Assembly (NCBI RefSeq): GCF_000685275.1
Contig: NZ_ARYK01000011.1
Span: 26,531-90,530, forward strand
DNA length: 64,000 nt
Reading direction: 5' to 3'
Source of the DNA: Hyphomonas johnsonii MHS-2
GTDB lineage: Bacteria > Pseudomonadota > Alphaproteobacteria > Caulobacterales > Hyphomonadaceae
The translations under genes were made by a program, and so were the position numbers. Every line of letters begins with the position of its first letter. Positions within the stretch are counted from its first letter, which is position 1. Shown in pieces: positions 16,819 to 25,006 of the stretch. A model generated the notes under the pieces. The model saw nothing but the letters and a program-made list of their open reading frames with translations, had not been told where the DNA came from and did not search any database.

Positions 16819-17738
16819 TAGAGGATTCGGTGCGTGAGGGCCTGCGCGAGATTGTACGTGCTGACCAGCTGCCGCTTAACCGGGCGGCAGCCTGCATGGC
16901 TGATGCGATCCGTGCGAAGCACCCCGGTGCCGTGCGCGCACTCATCTTTTACGGCTCAGCCCTGCGGATGGGAGAGCGCGCCGACAAGATGCTGGATTTC
17001 TACGTTATCGTCGACAGTTACCGAGCGATCCACGGGGTGGGTGTGAAACAGTTTGCGTCATTCCTCGTTCCTCCAAGCGTCCATTTCCTTGAGGTCGTGG
17101 ATGGCGATGGCGTGCGGCTGCGCAGCAAGTACGCCATCGTATCGGAAAAGGCCTTTCACCGGCGCACGCGCGGCGATGCATTCGAGTCGATGCTGTGGGC
17201 ACGCTTTGCCCAGCCAGCAACCATCATTACCGACGATCCGGCTGTTCACGACGCCCTCATCGACACGTTGGCAAGCGCCTGTGCGAAGCTCGCCAGGGAA
17301 GTTGCGCCGATGCTGGACGAGCCCGTCCAACCGCTTGACCCTTGGGTGAGGGGCCTGACCGAGAGTTACCGAACCGAGCTACGCCCGGAAACGCCCGAGG
17401 CCCGTGCGCAAGAGATTGTCGGTCGATTTGAGGACCGCTACCGCAAACTCACGTCTCTGCTCTTTGCCCAGCAACCCCCGCCATCAACTGGCCGCGGTGC
17501 GGCGGCCGCGCTTTGCCGGGTGCGCTGGTTCCTGCGGCGGGTCATCGGCAAACCCGTCGGAGCGCTGCGCGTACTAAAGGCCGCCGCGACCTTCGATGCG
17601 GGACTCGACTACATCCTCGAAAAAATCGAAGGCCACTCTGGCGTGACGCTTGTTGTCAGCGAGAATGAGCGGAATCACCCGGTGCTGCATGCGCCAGTTC
17701 TGGCTTGGCGCCTTTTCCGAGCCGGGGCTTTCCGCTGA
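16815..17738 (+). CDS. TAM41-like nucleotidyltransferase (putative CDP-lipid synthase)
   Basis: A 307-aa soluble protein. LIFYGSALR (43-51) and MLDFYVIVDSYRAIHG (59-74) give the G-S...D pattern of pol-beta-type nucleotidyltransferases. They resemble the YGSG...MxDF...VD...WH region of TAM41, the CTP-dependent CDP-diacylglycerol synthase of mitochondria and some bacteria. Thus Ser48, Asp61 and Asp67 are candidate active-site residues. The C-terminal 90 residues are basic and could lie on the membrane. It overlaps the lipid kinase stop by 4 bp. Kinase plus CDP-lipid synthase in one transcript suggests ceramide to ceramide 1-phosphate to CDP-ceramide, which is inference. Family membership itself is pattern-based. 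Confidence 0.6.
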   Translation: MIEDSVREGLREIVRADQLPLNRAAACMADAIRAKHPGAVRALIFYGSALRMGERADKMLDFYVIVDSYRAIHGVGVKQFASFLVPPSVHFLEVVDGDGVRLRSKYAIVSEKAFHRRTRGDAFESMLWARFAQPATIITDDPAVHDALIDTLASACAKLAREVAPMLDEPVQPLDPWVRGLTESYRTELRPETPEARAQEIVGRFEDRYRKLTSLLFAQQPPPSTGRGAAAALCRVRWFLRRVIGKPVGALRVLKAAATFDAGLDYILEKIEGHSGVTLVVSENERNHPVLHAPVLAWRLFRAGAFR

Positions 17739-17748
17739 ACTGGGCCGT

Positions 17749-18954
17749 TTAACTGACCAGATCCGACAGGGCGTTGAACACTTCGAGGATCTGATCAATT
17801 TCGCTTTCGCTATGTGCGGCAGACACACTCAGTCTCAGCAGGGATTTGGCTTGTGGCGTTGCCGGCGGCACAGCGAGATTGACGTAAACTCCGGCCTCCA
17901 GGAGTGCGTTCCACTCGCGCACGGCTGTCGTCTCGTCTGCCCTTGGCAGGGCAATGATCGGCCCGGGGGCGGAGGCAGGTTCGAAGCCTGCTGCCCGCAG
18001 GCCGGAATGGAGTTGGTTGGCACGATCCCAAAGGCGCCTGCCAAGCTCATCGCTACCGGCAATCGTGGCGAGCGCCGCGCGCGCGGCCGCAATGTTTGCC
18101 GGCGACCCGGATGCGGTGAACAGGTATGGGCGGCTGACAAGGCGTGTGTATTCAAAGGATTCATGGCGCGACACGCAAAAACCGCCAAGCGAGGCAAAGC
18201 TTTTCGAAAATGTGCCGGACAGGAAATCAACCTTGTCGAGAACCCCCTGCGCCTGCGCAACACCTCGCCCGCGTTCGCCGTAGCAGCCCACCGAATGGGC
18301 CTCGTCAACGTACAGGAACGCGCCATGCTCGCTGGCCACGTCAACGAACTCTGCCAGTGGAGCAACGTCGCCCAGCATGGAATACAGGCCCTCAACCACG
18401 ATCAGGCGTGCGCCGTCATCCGGAAGGCGTGAGAGGCGCTTGGCTAGGTCTTCCGGGCTGTTGTGGCGGAACCGGATTGTCTCGGCATCGCTCAGGCGGC
18501 AGCCATCATAGATGCAGGCGTGACTGTCGGCGTCGATCAGCAGATGGTCTCCGCGCCCGACGAGGGCACTTATGGCTGCGAGGTTCGCCTGGTATCCGGT
18601 TGTGAATACGATGGCCGAGGCAGCGTTGAAGTAGGCCTTCAGGGCTGTTTCAAGTTCCAGATGCTCGCGGAATGTACCGTTGGCCAGACGGCTTCCGGTC
18701 GTGGCGGTCCCTTGATGGTCGATGGCTGCCTTGGCAGCGGTTGTGCAGGCTTCTGAGAAGGTCAGGCCAAGATAATTGTTGGTTCCAGCCAGGATAACTT
18801 CGCGTGAACCTACTCGCGCTCGCGTAGGTGACAGGATTTCGTCAAACACCATGCCGAAGGGCTGCGTCCCAAGGGTCGCAACGCCGTGATAGCGCTCAGC
18901 CAGCTTTTCGAATTTTTCGAAAATGTCGTTTTTCTTCATGCCACTGTCAAACAT
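17749..18954 (-). CDS. spt: Serine palmitoyltransferase
   Basis: A 401-aa PLP enzyme of the alpha-oxoamine synthase family that condenses serine with a fatty acyl thioester to 3-keto-sphinganine. ANGTFREHLELE (91-102) and FTTGYQANLAAIS (117-129) are family segments. VDEAHS (216-221) supplies Asp217 and His220, and Lys251 in SGTFSKSFASLGGF forms the Schiff base. Immediate coupling to an ACP gene (8-bp overlap) and a ceramide reductase marks it as Spt and not KBL or BioF: bacterial Spts of this type use acyl-ACP made by the dedicated ACP and ligase. The order matches the Caulobacter CC_1162-1165 operon. It is the last gene of the unit and converges on the kinase operon (10 bp apart). Confidence 0.9.
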   Translation of the reverse strand: MFDSGMKKNDIFEKFEKLAERYHGVATLGTQPFGMVFDEILSPTRARVGSREVILAGTNNYLGLTFSEACTTAAKAAIDHQGTATTGSRLANGTFREHLELETALKAYFNAASAIVFTTGYQANLAAISALVGRGDHLLIDADSHACIYDGCRLSDAETIRFRHNSPEDLAKRLSRLPDDGARLIVVEGLYSMLGDVAPLAEFVDVASEHGAFLYVDEAHSVGCYGERGRGVAQAQGVLDKVDFLSGTFSKSFASLGGFCVSRHESFEYTRLVSRPYLFTASGSPANIAAARAALATIAGSDELGRRLWDRANQLHSGLRAAGFEPASAPGPIIALPRADETTAVREWNALLEAGVYVNLAVPPATPQAKSLLRLSVSAAHSESEIDQILEVFNALSDLVS

Positions 18955-19198
18955 TGGTCAATTGCCCGATTGTTTCCACAAGGTCCCGGACGGTATCAAT
19001 GCTGGACGCGACCTCTACCGGAAAGCTGATGTCATAAATGTCTTCAATTTCCATGACGATATCGAAAATTTCAACGGAATCGATTTCGAGATCGGCGCTG
19101 ATGCGCACGTCCGGCGTAATCAGAATATCGGCATGTGCATGGGCCTTGAGTATCTTGGATACATTTTCAAATACGTGAGAATCTTGCACGTTACACAT
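18947..19198 (-). CDS. acpR: Specialised acyl carrier protein for sphingolipid synthesis
   Basis: An 83-aa acidic carrier protein. The phosphopantetheine site is Ser41 in LEIDSVEIFDIVMEIED, with helix II continuing as usual. Start ATG 19198 overlaps the cerR stop (8 bp); the longer open frame would lie inside cerR. It overlaps spt by 8 bp. It should carry the long acyl chain from the AMP-ligase to serine palmitoyltransferase, as AcpR does in Caulobacter. Confidence 0.9.
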   Translation of the reverse strand: MCNVQDSHVFENVSKILKAHAHADILITPDVRISADLEIDSVEIFDIVMEIEDIYDISFPVEVASSIDTVRDLVETIGQLTNV

Positions 19199-20159
19199 CC
19201 CTTTTTTCGATCCCGCCGCGATGTACAGGCCGGAACCCGCCAGGAGCAAGAAACGGGGCGAGACAGCGCGCCATTGTCACGTCGAGTGCTGTCGGTAGTT
19301 CGATGGCCCTATCAGCGAGCCAGTCGCCCGCCTGCAGTTCGCGCACCTTTCCGGTCGAGAAGACATGGGGTCTGCCTGTAATACGGGCGGTGCCATCTGC
19401 AATAAAACCAGCAGCATCGAAAAGCAAGGCAGGCACGGCCAGCATGTTGATCTTGCGTCCTGTCACGCGGGCTGCGCTGTCTGCAATATCGTTCCAGCGC
19501 AGGCTGAGGTGACCGGCAGGAGTCATCACCTCGGATCTCGGTTTGTCATCGCGTGCGCGCCGGGCCAGCAGAGCTGCCAGGTCGTCGACGTCTATCACCG
19601 AAAACCTGTAATTCCTCGCGCGGCCCCCCGGTACGGGGAGAAGCCCCCTTGCGAGCAGTCTGAACATCGTTTGCGTTGCAGAATCTTCTGGTCCGATCAC
19701 CGCTGGTGCCCTGATTATGCTAACAGGCATTGTCCCTGCCGCGTCGCGCGCAAGGCGTTCCCCCGCAGCCTTGGACCGGGCATAGGCCGATACGTCCGCT
19801 CGTGTCGCCGTAAGGGATGACACATGAATGAAGTGCCGGACTCCGGCGTCCCTGGCGATTCCGGCCAGCAGGCCTGTGGCGGCTGCATTTACTTGATCGA
19901 ATTCTGCATTGCTGCGCGCCTTCGTGAGGCCGGCGAGGTGTATGATGACGTCTGTATCGGTCGCCAGGCGCTCAAGCGCGTCCGGGTCCCTGAGATCACC
20001 GGCCACCCACTCAAGGCCGGGCCGGGGCTCCATCTTGCGGCCGGATGCGGGCCGAGCGAGGACCTTGACCGAAACACCTTGCTCAAGCAGCAGCGGTAAT
20101 AATTTCCGGCCCACAAACCCGGTCGCGCCCGTCAGGCCGATGCGTGTGTGGTCGGGGAT
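19191..20159 (-). CDS. cerR: NAD-dependent epimerase/reductase, candidate ceramide reductase; no standard start codon
   Basis: An extended short-chain dehydrogenase of the NAD-dependent epimerase type. The Rossmann motif TGATGFVGR is followed by DLRD, IIHLAGLTKA, the VSSLTATRAD catalytic Ser region and YARSK (Tyr/Lys of the active site), so catalysis should be intact. In the Caulobacter-type operon this enzyme reduces the 3-keto group (CerR). Oddity: the first standard start codon in frame is GTG 20114, which falls after the GATGF motif. No ATG, GTG or TTG exists between it and the in-frame TGA at 20183-20181 that ends the ligase gene. Translation may begin at a non-standard ATC (20159, used here) or CTG (20135), or continue from the ligase by TGA read-through; a sequencing error is also possible. 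Family role is well supported, the start is not. Confidence 0.8.
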   Translation of the reverse strand: MPDHTRIGLTGATGFVGRKLLPLLLEQGVSVKVLARPASGRKMEPRPGLEWVAGDLRDPDALERLATDTDVIIHLAGLTKARSNAEFDQVNAAATGLLAGIARDAGVRHFIHVSSLTATRADVSAYARSKAAGERLARDAAGTMPVSIIRAPAVIGPEDSATQTMFRLLARGLLPVPGGRARNYRFSVIDVDDLAALLARRARDDKPRSEVMTPAGHLSLRWNDIADSAARVTGRKINMLAVPALLFDAAGFIADGTARITGRPHVFSTGKVRELQAGDWLADRAIELPTALDVTMARCLAPFLAPGGFRPVHRGGIEKRDV

Positions 20160-20180
20160 AGATGTGCGGGCGATTGCTGA

Positions 20181-21920
20181 TCAGGCCCCGAGTGTGCCTG
20201 CGACGACATTGCCCTGCCTTTGCGGCACAAAATCACCCGCGAGAAAGCCGATGCGCGCGGCCGCCCGGCTCAATTTTCCGGAGCTGGTTGTCGGCAAGGA
20301 ACGGATGGCGACGAACTCGACAGACACTGGCGCACCTGTTGCCGCGCGGGTCGCCGCCGAGATGTCGCGCCTGAGTTCAGCGCGAACGGCTTCATCGCGT
20401 GACCGACATTCGGCCAGGAGCAGGATTTTGATCGCGCCATTTTCGTCCTGTACGTCGAATGCAGCCGAGCGGGCGATGTTCCGACCACCGGCTTCCTGTG
20501 CGACGCCTTCAATATCCTGTGGCCAGATATTGCGACCATTCCAGAGGATCAGGTCCTTTGAGCGTCCGGTGATGACAAGCTCGTCCTCATTCCAGTAGCC
20601 TAGGTCGCCCGTTTCGAGCCAGCCATCCTCATTGGTAAGAGGCTGCAACGGTTCATTCACGCGGAAATAGCCTGCGGCGATGGATGGACCGCGCACGATA
20701 ATGCGGCCGACTTGCCGGTCGCCCAGCGCTTCGTCGTTGTCATTGACGATCCGCAGGTCGAGCGAAGGCAGCGGGCGGCCGCTGGACACGAATCTCCGGG
20801 CTGTTCCCTCAAACGTCAGGTCGGAAGCGGGCAGGGCGCGGCCGGACGTCTGCATCCTCGCCAGATCGATGTCGTCTGTTCGCAGGCCCGCCCTGAGGGG
20901 CGCGAACGACACCGCAAGCGTTGCTTCTGCCAGTCCGTAGCTTGAGACAAAGGCGGACGGATCGAACCCGGATGGAGCGAAGGTCTGCGTGAAGGCCGAC
21001 AGCGCCTCGCTACGCACCATGTCGCCGCCGATGCCTGCGGCTCGCCAGGATGAAAGATCCAACACCTCACCGCGATAACGACGGGCGCAGAGTTCATAAC
21101 CAAAACTCGGGCTGTAGGAGAGCGTGCCGCGGTTTTCGCTGATAAGTTTGAGCCAAGTGCCGGGGCGTCGGGCAAAATCCGACGGCGACAGGAAATCAAT
21201 CGACAGCTGGGAATACAGGGGGGCGATAAAGAAGCCGACCAGGCCCATGTCGTGATATAGCGGTAGCCAAGACACGGCCCGGTCGCCCTCAACAACCTGC
21301 AAGCCTTCCTGAATGATCGCGCGACAATTTGCAGAAACGCTCGCTTGTGTTGCCACAATGCCCTTGGGCTGGCTCGTGCAACCGGATGAGAACTGGATGT
21401 ACGACAGGTCGTTCGCGCCGTGCCGCAGCGCAAGTGCGGTGCCGGATGGAAGGTCGGAACCTGACATGTCAACTACACGTACCGACGTTCCCGATAGTGC
21501 CGAATTGATGATATCCCGGACGGAGGCTGGCGTCATCAAGGCAGCAAGGCCGGCCTGTCTGACCATCTGTCCGACCTGGCGCTCGTAAATCTTGCGCCCG
21601 CCGAAGGCCGCGGGCAGGCTGAGCGGGGCAGGCACCATGCCGGCATATTGACAGGCCATGAAAGCAGTCACGAAGTCTGCAGAGGTTTCTGCGACAAGGC
21701 CGATGCGGGACTCGCGCGCGAATGCGGCGGCCAGTTGGCCGGCCATGCCCAAGGCGTTGTTTCGTAGCTCACCATAGGTGAGACTATTCATCAGGCGTCC
21801 GTCTGAATGATAGAAATTGACACCCGAATTGCCTTCGGCCGCATAGTCCAGTGCGTCACATATTGTCTCGAATGTCCCCGCGCGTAGTTCAATCCCTGCC
21901 GTCGTTGCTGTTGGTTTCAA
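20181..21920 (-). CDS. Fatty acyl-AMP ligase/acyl-ACP synthetase of the sphingolipid operon
   Basis: A 579-aa adenylating enzyme (ANL superfamily, FAAL-like). LSYIQFSSGCTSQPKG (172-187) is the P-loop. SWLPLYHDMGLVGF (about 212-225), GYGLAEATL-like SSYGLAEATLAVSF, GWLETGDLGYW and ITGRSKDLI follow in order. The catalytic Lys of the C-terminal domain is in TTSSGKLSR. The HDMGL segment is the one seen in long-chain acyl-AMP ligases that load ACPs. Start is TTG 21920 with AGGGG upstream. It is the first gene of ligase-cerR-acp-spt, the CC_1165-to-CC_1162 order. It should charge the adjacent ACP with a fatty acid for serine palmitoyltransferase. Confidence 0.88.
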   Translation of the reverse strand: MKPTATTAGIELRAGTFETICDALDYAAEGNSGVNFYHSDGRLMNSLTYGELRNNALGMAGQLAAAFARESRIGLVAETSADFVTAFMACQYAGMVPAPLSLPAAFGGRKIYERQVGQMVRQAGLAALMTPASVRDIINSALSGTSVRVVDMSGSDLPSGTALALRHGANDLSYIQFSSGCTSQPKGIVATQASVSANCRAIIQEGLQVVEGDRAVSWLPLYHDMGLVGFFIAPLYSQLSIDFLSPSDFARRPGTWLKLISENRGTLSYSPSFGYELCARRYRGEVLDLSSWRAAGIGGDMVRSEALSAFTQTFAPSGFDPSAFVSSYGLAEATLAVSFAPLRAGLRTDDIDLARMQTSGRALPASDLTFEGTARRFVSSGRPLPSLDLRIVNDNDEALGDRQVGRIIVRGPSIAAGYFRVNEPLQPLTNEDGWLETGDLGYWNEDELVITGRSKDLILWNGRNIWPQDIEGVAQEAGGRNIARSAAFDVQDENGAIKILLLAECRSRDEAVRAELRRDISAATRAATGAPVSVEFVAIRSLPTTSSGKLSRAAARIGFLAGDFVPQRQGNVVAGTLGA

Positions 21921-22405
21921 AGCGAACTGCCCCTGAGTCTTCGATCTAAATCCTAATGATTTGCTCTATACACGCAATACTCCAAGTTGAAGTCACAAGA
22001 TTGGCATGTGTCATATAACCAACTGACGCAGGTCAGGAGGACGGACTCATTGCAGCCACCAGGTGCGGCGGCTTGCAGGTCATTCGTTTTCCGATGCTTG
22101 CTGACCCACCCCGCGGCTAGCAGACCAACCCATGATCGGCAGGGATCGAGCCAGGTATTGTGCTCAATGCGCATGAGACAACCAGAAGCAACCATCTCAT
22201 TGTCGTCGCCCCGGTGGCGACGATAAATCACGCTCAGCAAAGACCGGAAGCCCCTTTTGGGCCGAGCCACTGATGGGTTGTTGTCGATTTTCCTGCCGAA
22301 CCTGCGACGAATTCGGCAATTTGCAGGTGATATGGAGCGTCTGCGCAAATGGTCAGTTTGAACAGGACGCGGGAAGAGGGAGGGGGCGGCCTTCGGAGAA
22401 GTATG
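21921..22405. other. Intergenic region, presumably holding the ligase-spt operon promoter
   Basis: No supported gene. It is visibly more A+T-rich close to the ligase start (21940-21990), consistent with a promoter for the leftward operon, but I see no convincing -35/-10 pair or dyad. Confidence 0.4.
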
Positions 22406-23761
22406 TCAGCGTGCGCCACCGCGCGTATCGTCGGCGACTATGCTGCTGGCAGTTGCGTTCACTGCGCGCCGGAATACGGCGTAGAGGCAGGCGACAAGCA
22501 TCAGGGAGCTGCAAACGGTCGCCCAAGCTGCACCAATGAGGCCGAATGCCTGGATCATCCAGACCAGGAGCGGGACGTAAACAGCAGCGACGATCACCCT
22601 GACCAGCAGGACCTGCCAAGGCCTGCCGAGCGCCACGAGAGCTGGCTCGACAACGACACCGCACAGCTCGACGGCTGCCGCGATTGTCAGCACGACCAGG
22701 ACGGAATAGACGAAAGAATAGGCATCCCCGCCTACCAGATCGAGGGCGAACCGGCCAAAAATTGCCATGATGGCCACCGCCAGTATGCCAGCCATGCCGG
22801 CGGCAACGGATGAACGGACGACCACTCGTCTGACGTCTTCGTAGGCGCCCAAGGCGAGCTTCGCGAGTTCGGGATAGACGGATCGGGCGAGGGCGAGGGT
22901 CGGCTTGTGTATTGCGCCTGCCAATTGCGTGGCGATCTTCAGACCGCCTGCTGCAACGCTGTCGAGCGCCCAACCGACGGCCAGCACGGGAAACTGCTTC
23001 CAGACAAGGCGCAGGGATGTTGTGAGATTCGTCGCCCAGGCGAATTTCCAGATGTCTGGGTTTTCCCCTACGACGCCGCGCAGTCTTGGGCCCTTCGTGT
23101 GCACGTGACCGGCATTTCGGCGTTTGACTTCTCGTAGGCTGGCCCACCAGATCGCGGCGGTCGTCGCCAGTTCGGCAAGGCTCCACGCGACAAGGTACCC
23201 GAGGATCGAGGCACCGGTTAGCCAGGCCAGCAACGCGCCTGCGAGGCGCATCGCCGGCAGCACTGTTTCCGCGTATGCGGCGGTGTCGAAGCGATCGAAC
23301 AGACGCAAGATGCCTGTGGGTGTGCCCCTCAGCCCGAACAGCAAGGACGTACAGAACAGAAGTGCGAGGGTCTGCTCTTCGCCAGACCACCCTAACTGTC
23401 CGCCCACAAGGTAGACGCCTGCGATACCGAGCGCGGCACCCACCAGGGCGGCCCCGATGTCGAGAAGGACCGTGAACCATATGACCCGCCGCAGTTTGCC
23501 ATAATCACCGGCGGCCTCATGTGCGGCGCCATAGCGGATAAGTGTCTGCCAGGACTGGAACTGGGCGAGGTTTGAGACGGCCTGTCCGTATGACAGGATA
23601 AGTGCAAACACACCAAACCGCTCCGCGCCGAGGCTTTGAGCGGCCAGTCCCAAATAGACCAGACTGAATACGCCCCCGACGCCCTTGCCCGCCAACAGCC
23701 AGCCTGCATTTCGAATGGCGCGTTTGATGGGCCCGTCATCTTGCCTGACTTTGATCGTCAA
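22406..23761 (-). CDS. Polysaccharide/lipid flippase (MATE/Wzx-like)
   Basis: A 451-aa integral membrane protein with about 12-14 hydrophobic helices and the Wzx/RfbX-type opening AGWLLAGKGVGGVFSLVYLGLAAQSLG (two stretches in residues 19-45). A long basic loop (REVKRRNAGHVHTKGPRLRG) divides the two halves. Start codon is TTG 23761. Such proteins flip lipid-linked sugars or other amphiphiles across the inner membrane. Directly upstream of the ceramide operon (485 bp), it could serve glycosylated sphingolipid precursors, but an O-antigen-type role is equally possible. Confidence 0.8.
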   Translation of the reverse strand: MTIKVRQDDGPIKRAIRNAGWLLAGKGVGGVFSLVYLGLAAQSLGAERFGVFALILSYGQAVSNLAQFQSWQTLIRYGAAHEAAGDYGKLRRVIWFTVLLDIGAALVGAALGIAGVYLVGGQLGWSGEEQTLALLFCTSLLFGLRGTPTGILRLFDRFDTAAYAETVLPAMRLAGALLAWLTGASILGYLVAWSLAELATTAAIWWASLREVKRRNAGHVHTKGPRLRGVVGENPDIWKFAWATNLTTSLRLVWKQFPVLAVGWALDSVAAGGLKIATQLAGAIHKPTLALARSVYPELAKLALGAYEDVRRVVVRSSVAAGMAGILAVAIMAIFGRFALDLVGGDAYSFVYSVLVVLTIAAAVELCGVVVEPALVALGRPWQVLLVRVIVAAVYVPLLVWMIQAFGLIGAAWATVCSSLMLVACLYAVFRRAVNATASSIVADDTRGGAR

Positions 23762-24048
23762 CGTGTTGTCCTTGTGGCCCTGACCGGGCCCTTCTGCGCA
23801 TGGAAGAAATCCGTCACCAGCACATCTTTCAACTGGGCGAACCGCTCGCCTGATACAGGCAGACCTGATTTATTTATGCGGGTCTGGCAAGCTCTTGGGG
23901 TTCGTCATGTGTGCTTTCATGAGAGGGCGATCCCGTTTCTACAAGGGCAGAATTCGAGGAATCTCGATCTGAAGGACAGGGTCGTGTGTCGGTGCGGGTT
24001 GCAGACTTTTGCTGTGATTGGCGCCTGATGGAGCTTACCTGTCGCGAT

Positions 24049-24115
24049 CAGTCAAATGCGAACCCGTCTTGCGTTACTCGTGGACGAGAAGGTGCTGGCG
24101 ACGAGAAGGTCGCGC
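24049..24115 (+). mobile_element. IS6-like element, left-end remnant only
   Basis: CAGTCAAATGCGAACCCGTCTT and the following 45 bp match the left end of the element at 40562-41375 (shared strings include ATGCGAACCCGTCT and CGACGAGAAGGTCGCGC; the first is quoted in two overlapping parts). The rest of the element is missing. It lies in the 396-bp space between the flippase and the beta-keto-acid cleavage gene, which otherwise holds no gene. Confidence 0.7.
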
Positions 24116-24157
24116 GGTGGCACTTCAAGTTCGAATAACAGTCTATCGCGGCCTGCT

Positions 24158-25006
24158 TCAACGGTAACGGCGCAGCTTGAACGCTTTGCGAGCGCCGTCG
24201 GCGCTCATGGGTGACAGGCCGAGTGACCCAAGTGCGGCGGCCACTTCACCCACCCGCGAGGCATTGGATCCCGCCAGCGATCCATCGGCCATGAGAAAAT
24301 TGTTCTCAAACCCGACACGGACATGCCCCCCACTCCTGGCGGCCTCCGACAGCAGATTTGTTTCGCCCTGTCCAAATGCACAGGCGGCCCAAACGGGCTT
24401 GGCAGCGGGGCTTTCATCCAGCGCATCCAGCATCGCCCGCAATTCAAGCGTGTCACTCTGAGATTCACTGCGATAGCGACCGACGACCAACAAAATGAAG
24501 GGCAGCTCTTCGCCATAGACGCCATCTGCCCGCAAGTCTGAAAACCGCCGCACATCATCCGCGTCATAGAGGATATGCTGCACCCAGATGCTTTCGCGTC
24601 GGCAATCTGCCAGGAACTGGCGATAGGTGGCGACTTCCTCCTGCGATCCGTTGGGGGACAACTCTCGCAATGCTACCGAACAGGATTCGGGTCGAACGCT
24701 TTCCACGACGGCAATCTGGGCGGTGCGATCAAATATGCCGGCAGATTCCGTCGTGATCTGAATGATGAGGTCACTTCCCGTCTGATCGCGAACAGCGTTG
24801 ATCGCGGCCTTGTAGGCATCTGCTGACAATGAGTGACGACCTTCTGCATCCCGTACATGCAGATGCAGCAGGCTGGCCCCTTCGGCCACGCATGCGGCCG
24901 CATCCGCGGCAATGTCTTCGGGAGAAAGAGGCAGGGCCGGATGGTCTGCCCGCAACTTCCTCGCACCGTTCGGCGCTACCGAGATCAGGCGCTCGGGATT
25001 GTTCAT
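24158..25006 (-). CDS. Beta-keto acid cleavage enzyme (BKACE, DUF849)
   Basis: A 282-aa TIM-barrel enzyme. Members combine a beta-keto acid with acetyl-CoA to give acetoacetate and a new acyl-CoA. The zinc ligands His48 and His50 are in LLHLHVRD, and Glu234 in RVGFENN is the third. The start SVAPNGAR and the segment HILYDADD are typical. It follows a class III aminotransferase with a 4-bp overlap. Together they could convert a beta-amino acid to its beta-keto acid and then cleave it. The substrate side chain is not predictable by eye. Confidence 0.88.
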   Translation of the reverse strand: MNNPERLISVAPNGARKLRADHPALPLSPEDIAADAAACVAEGASLLHLHVRDAEGRHSLSADAYKAAINAVRDQTGSDLIIQITTESAGIFDRTAQIAVVESVRPESCSVALRELSPNGSQEEVATYRQFLADCRRESIWVQHILYDADDVRRFSDLRADGVYGEELPFILLVVGRYRSESQSDTLELRAMLDALDESPAAKPVWAACAFGQGETNLLSEAARSGGHVRVGFENNFLMADGSLAGSNASRVGEVAAALGSLGLSPMSADGARKAFKLRRYR

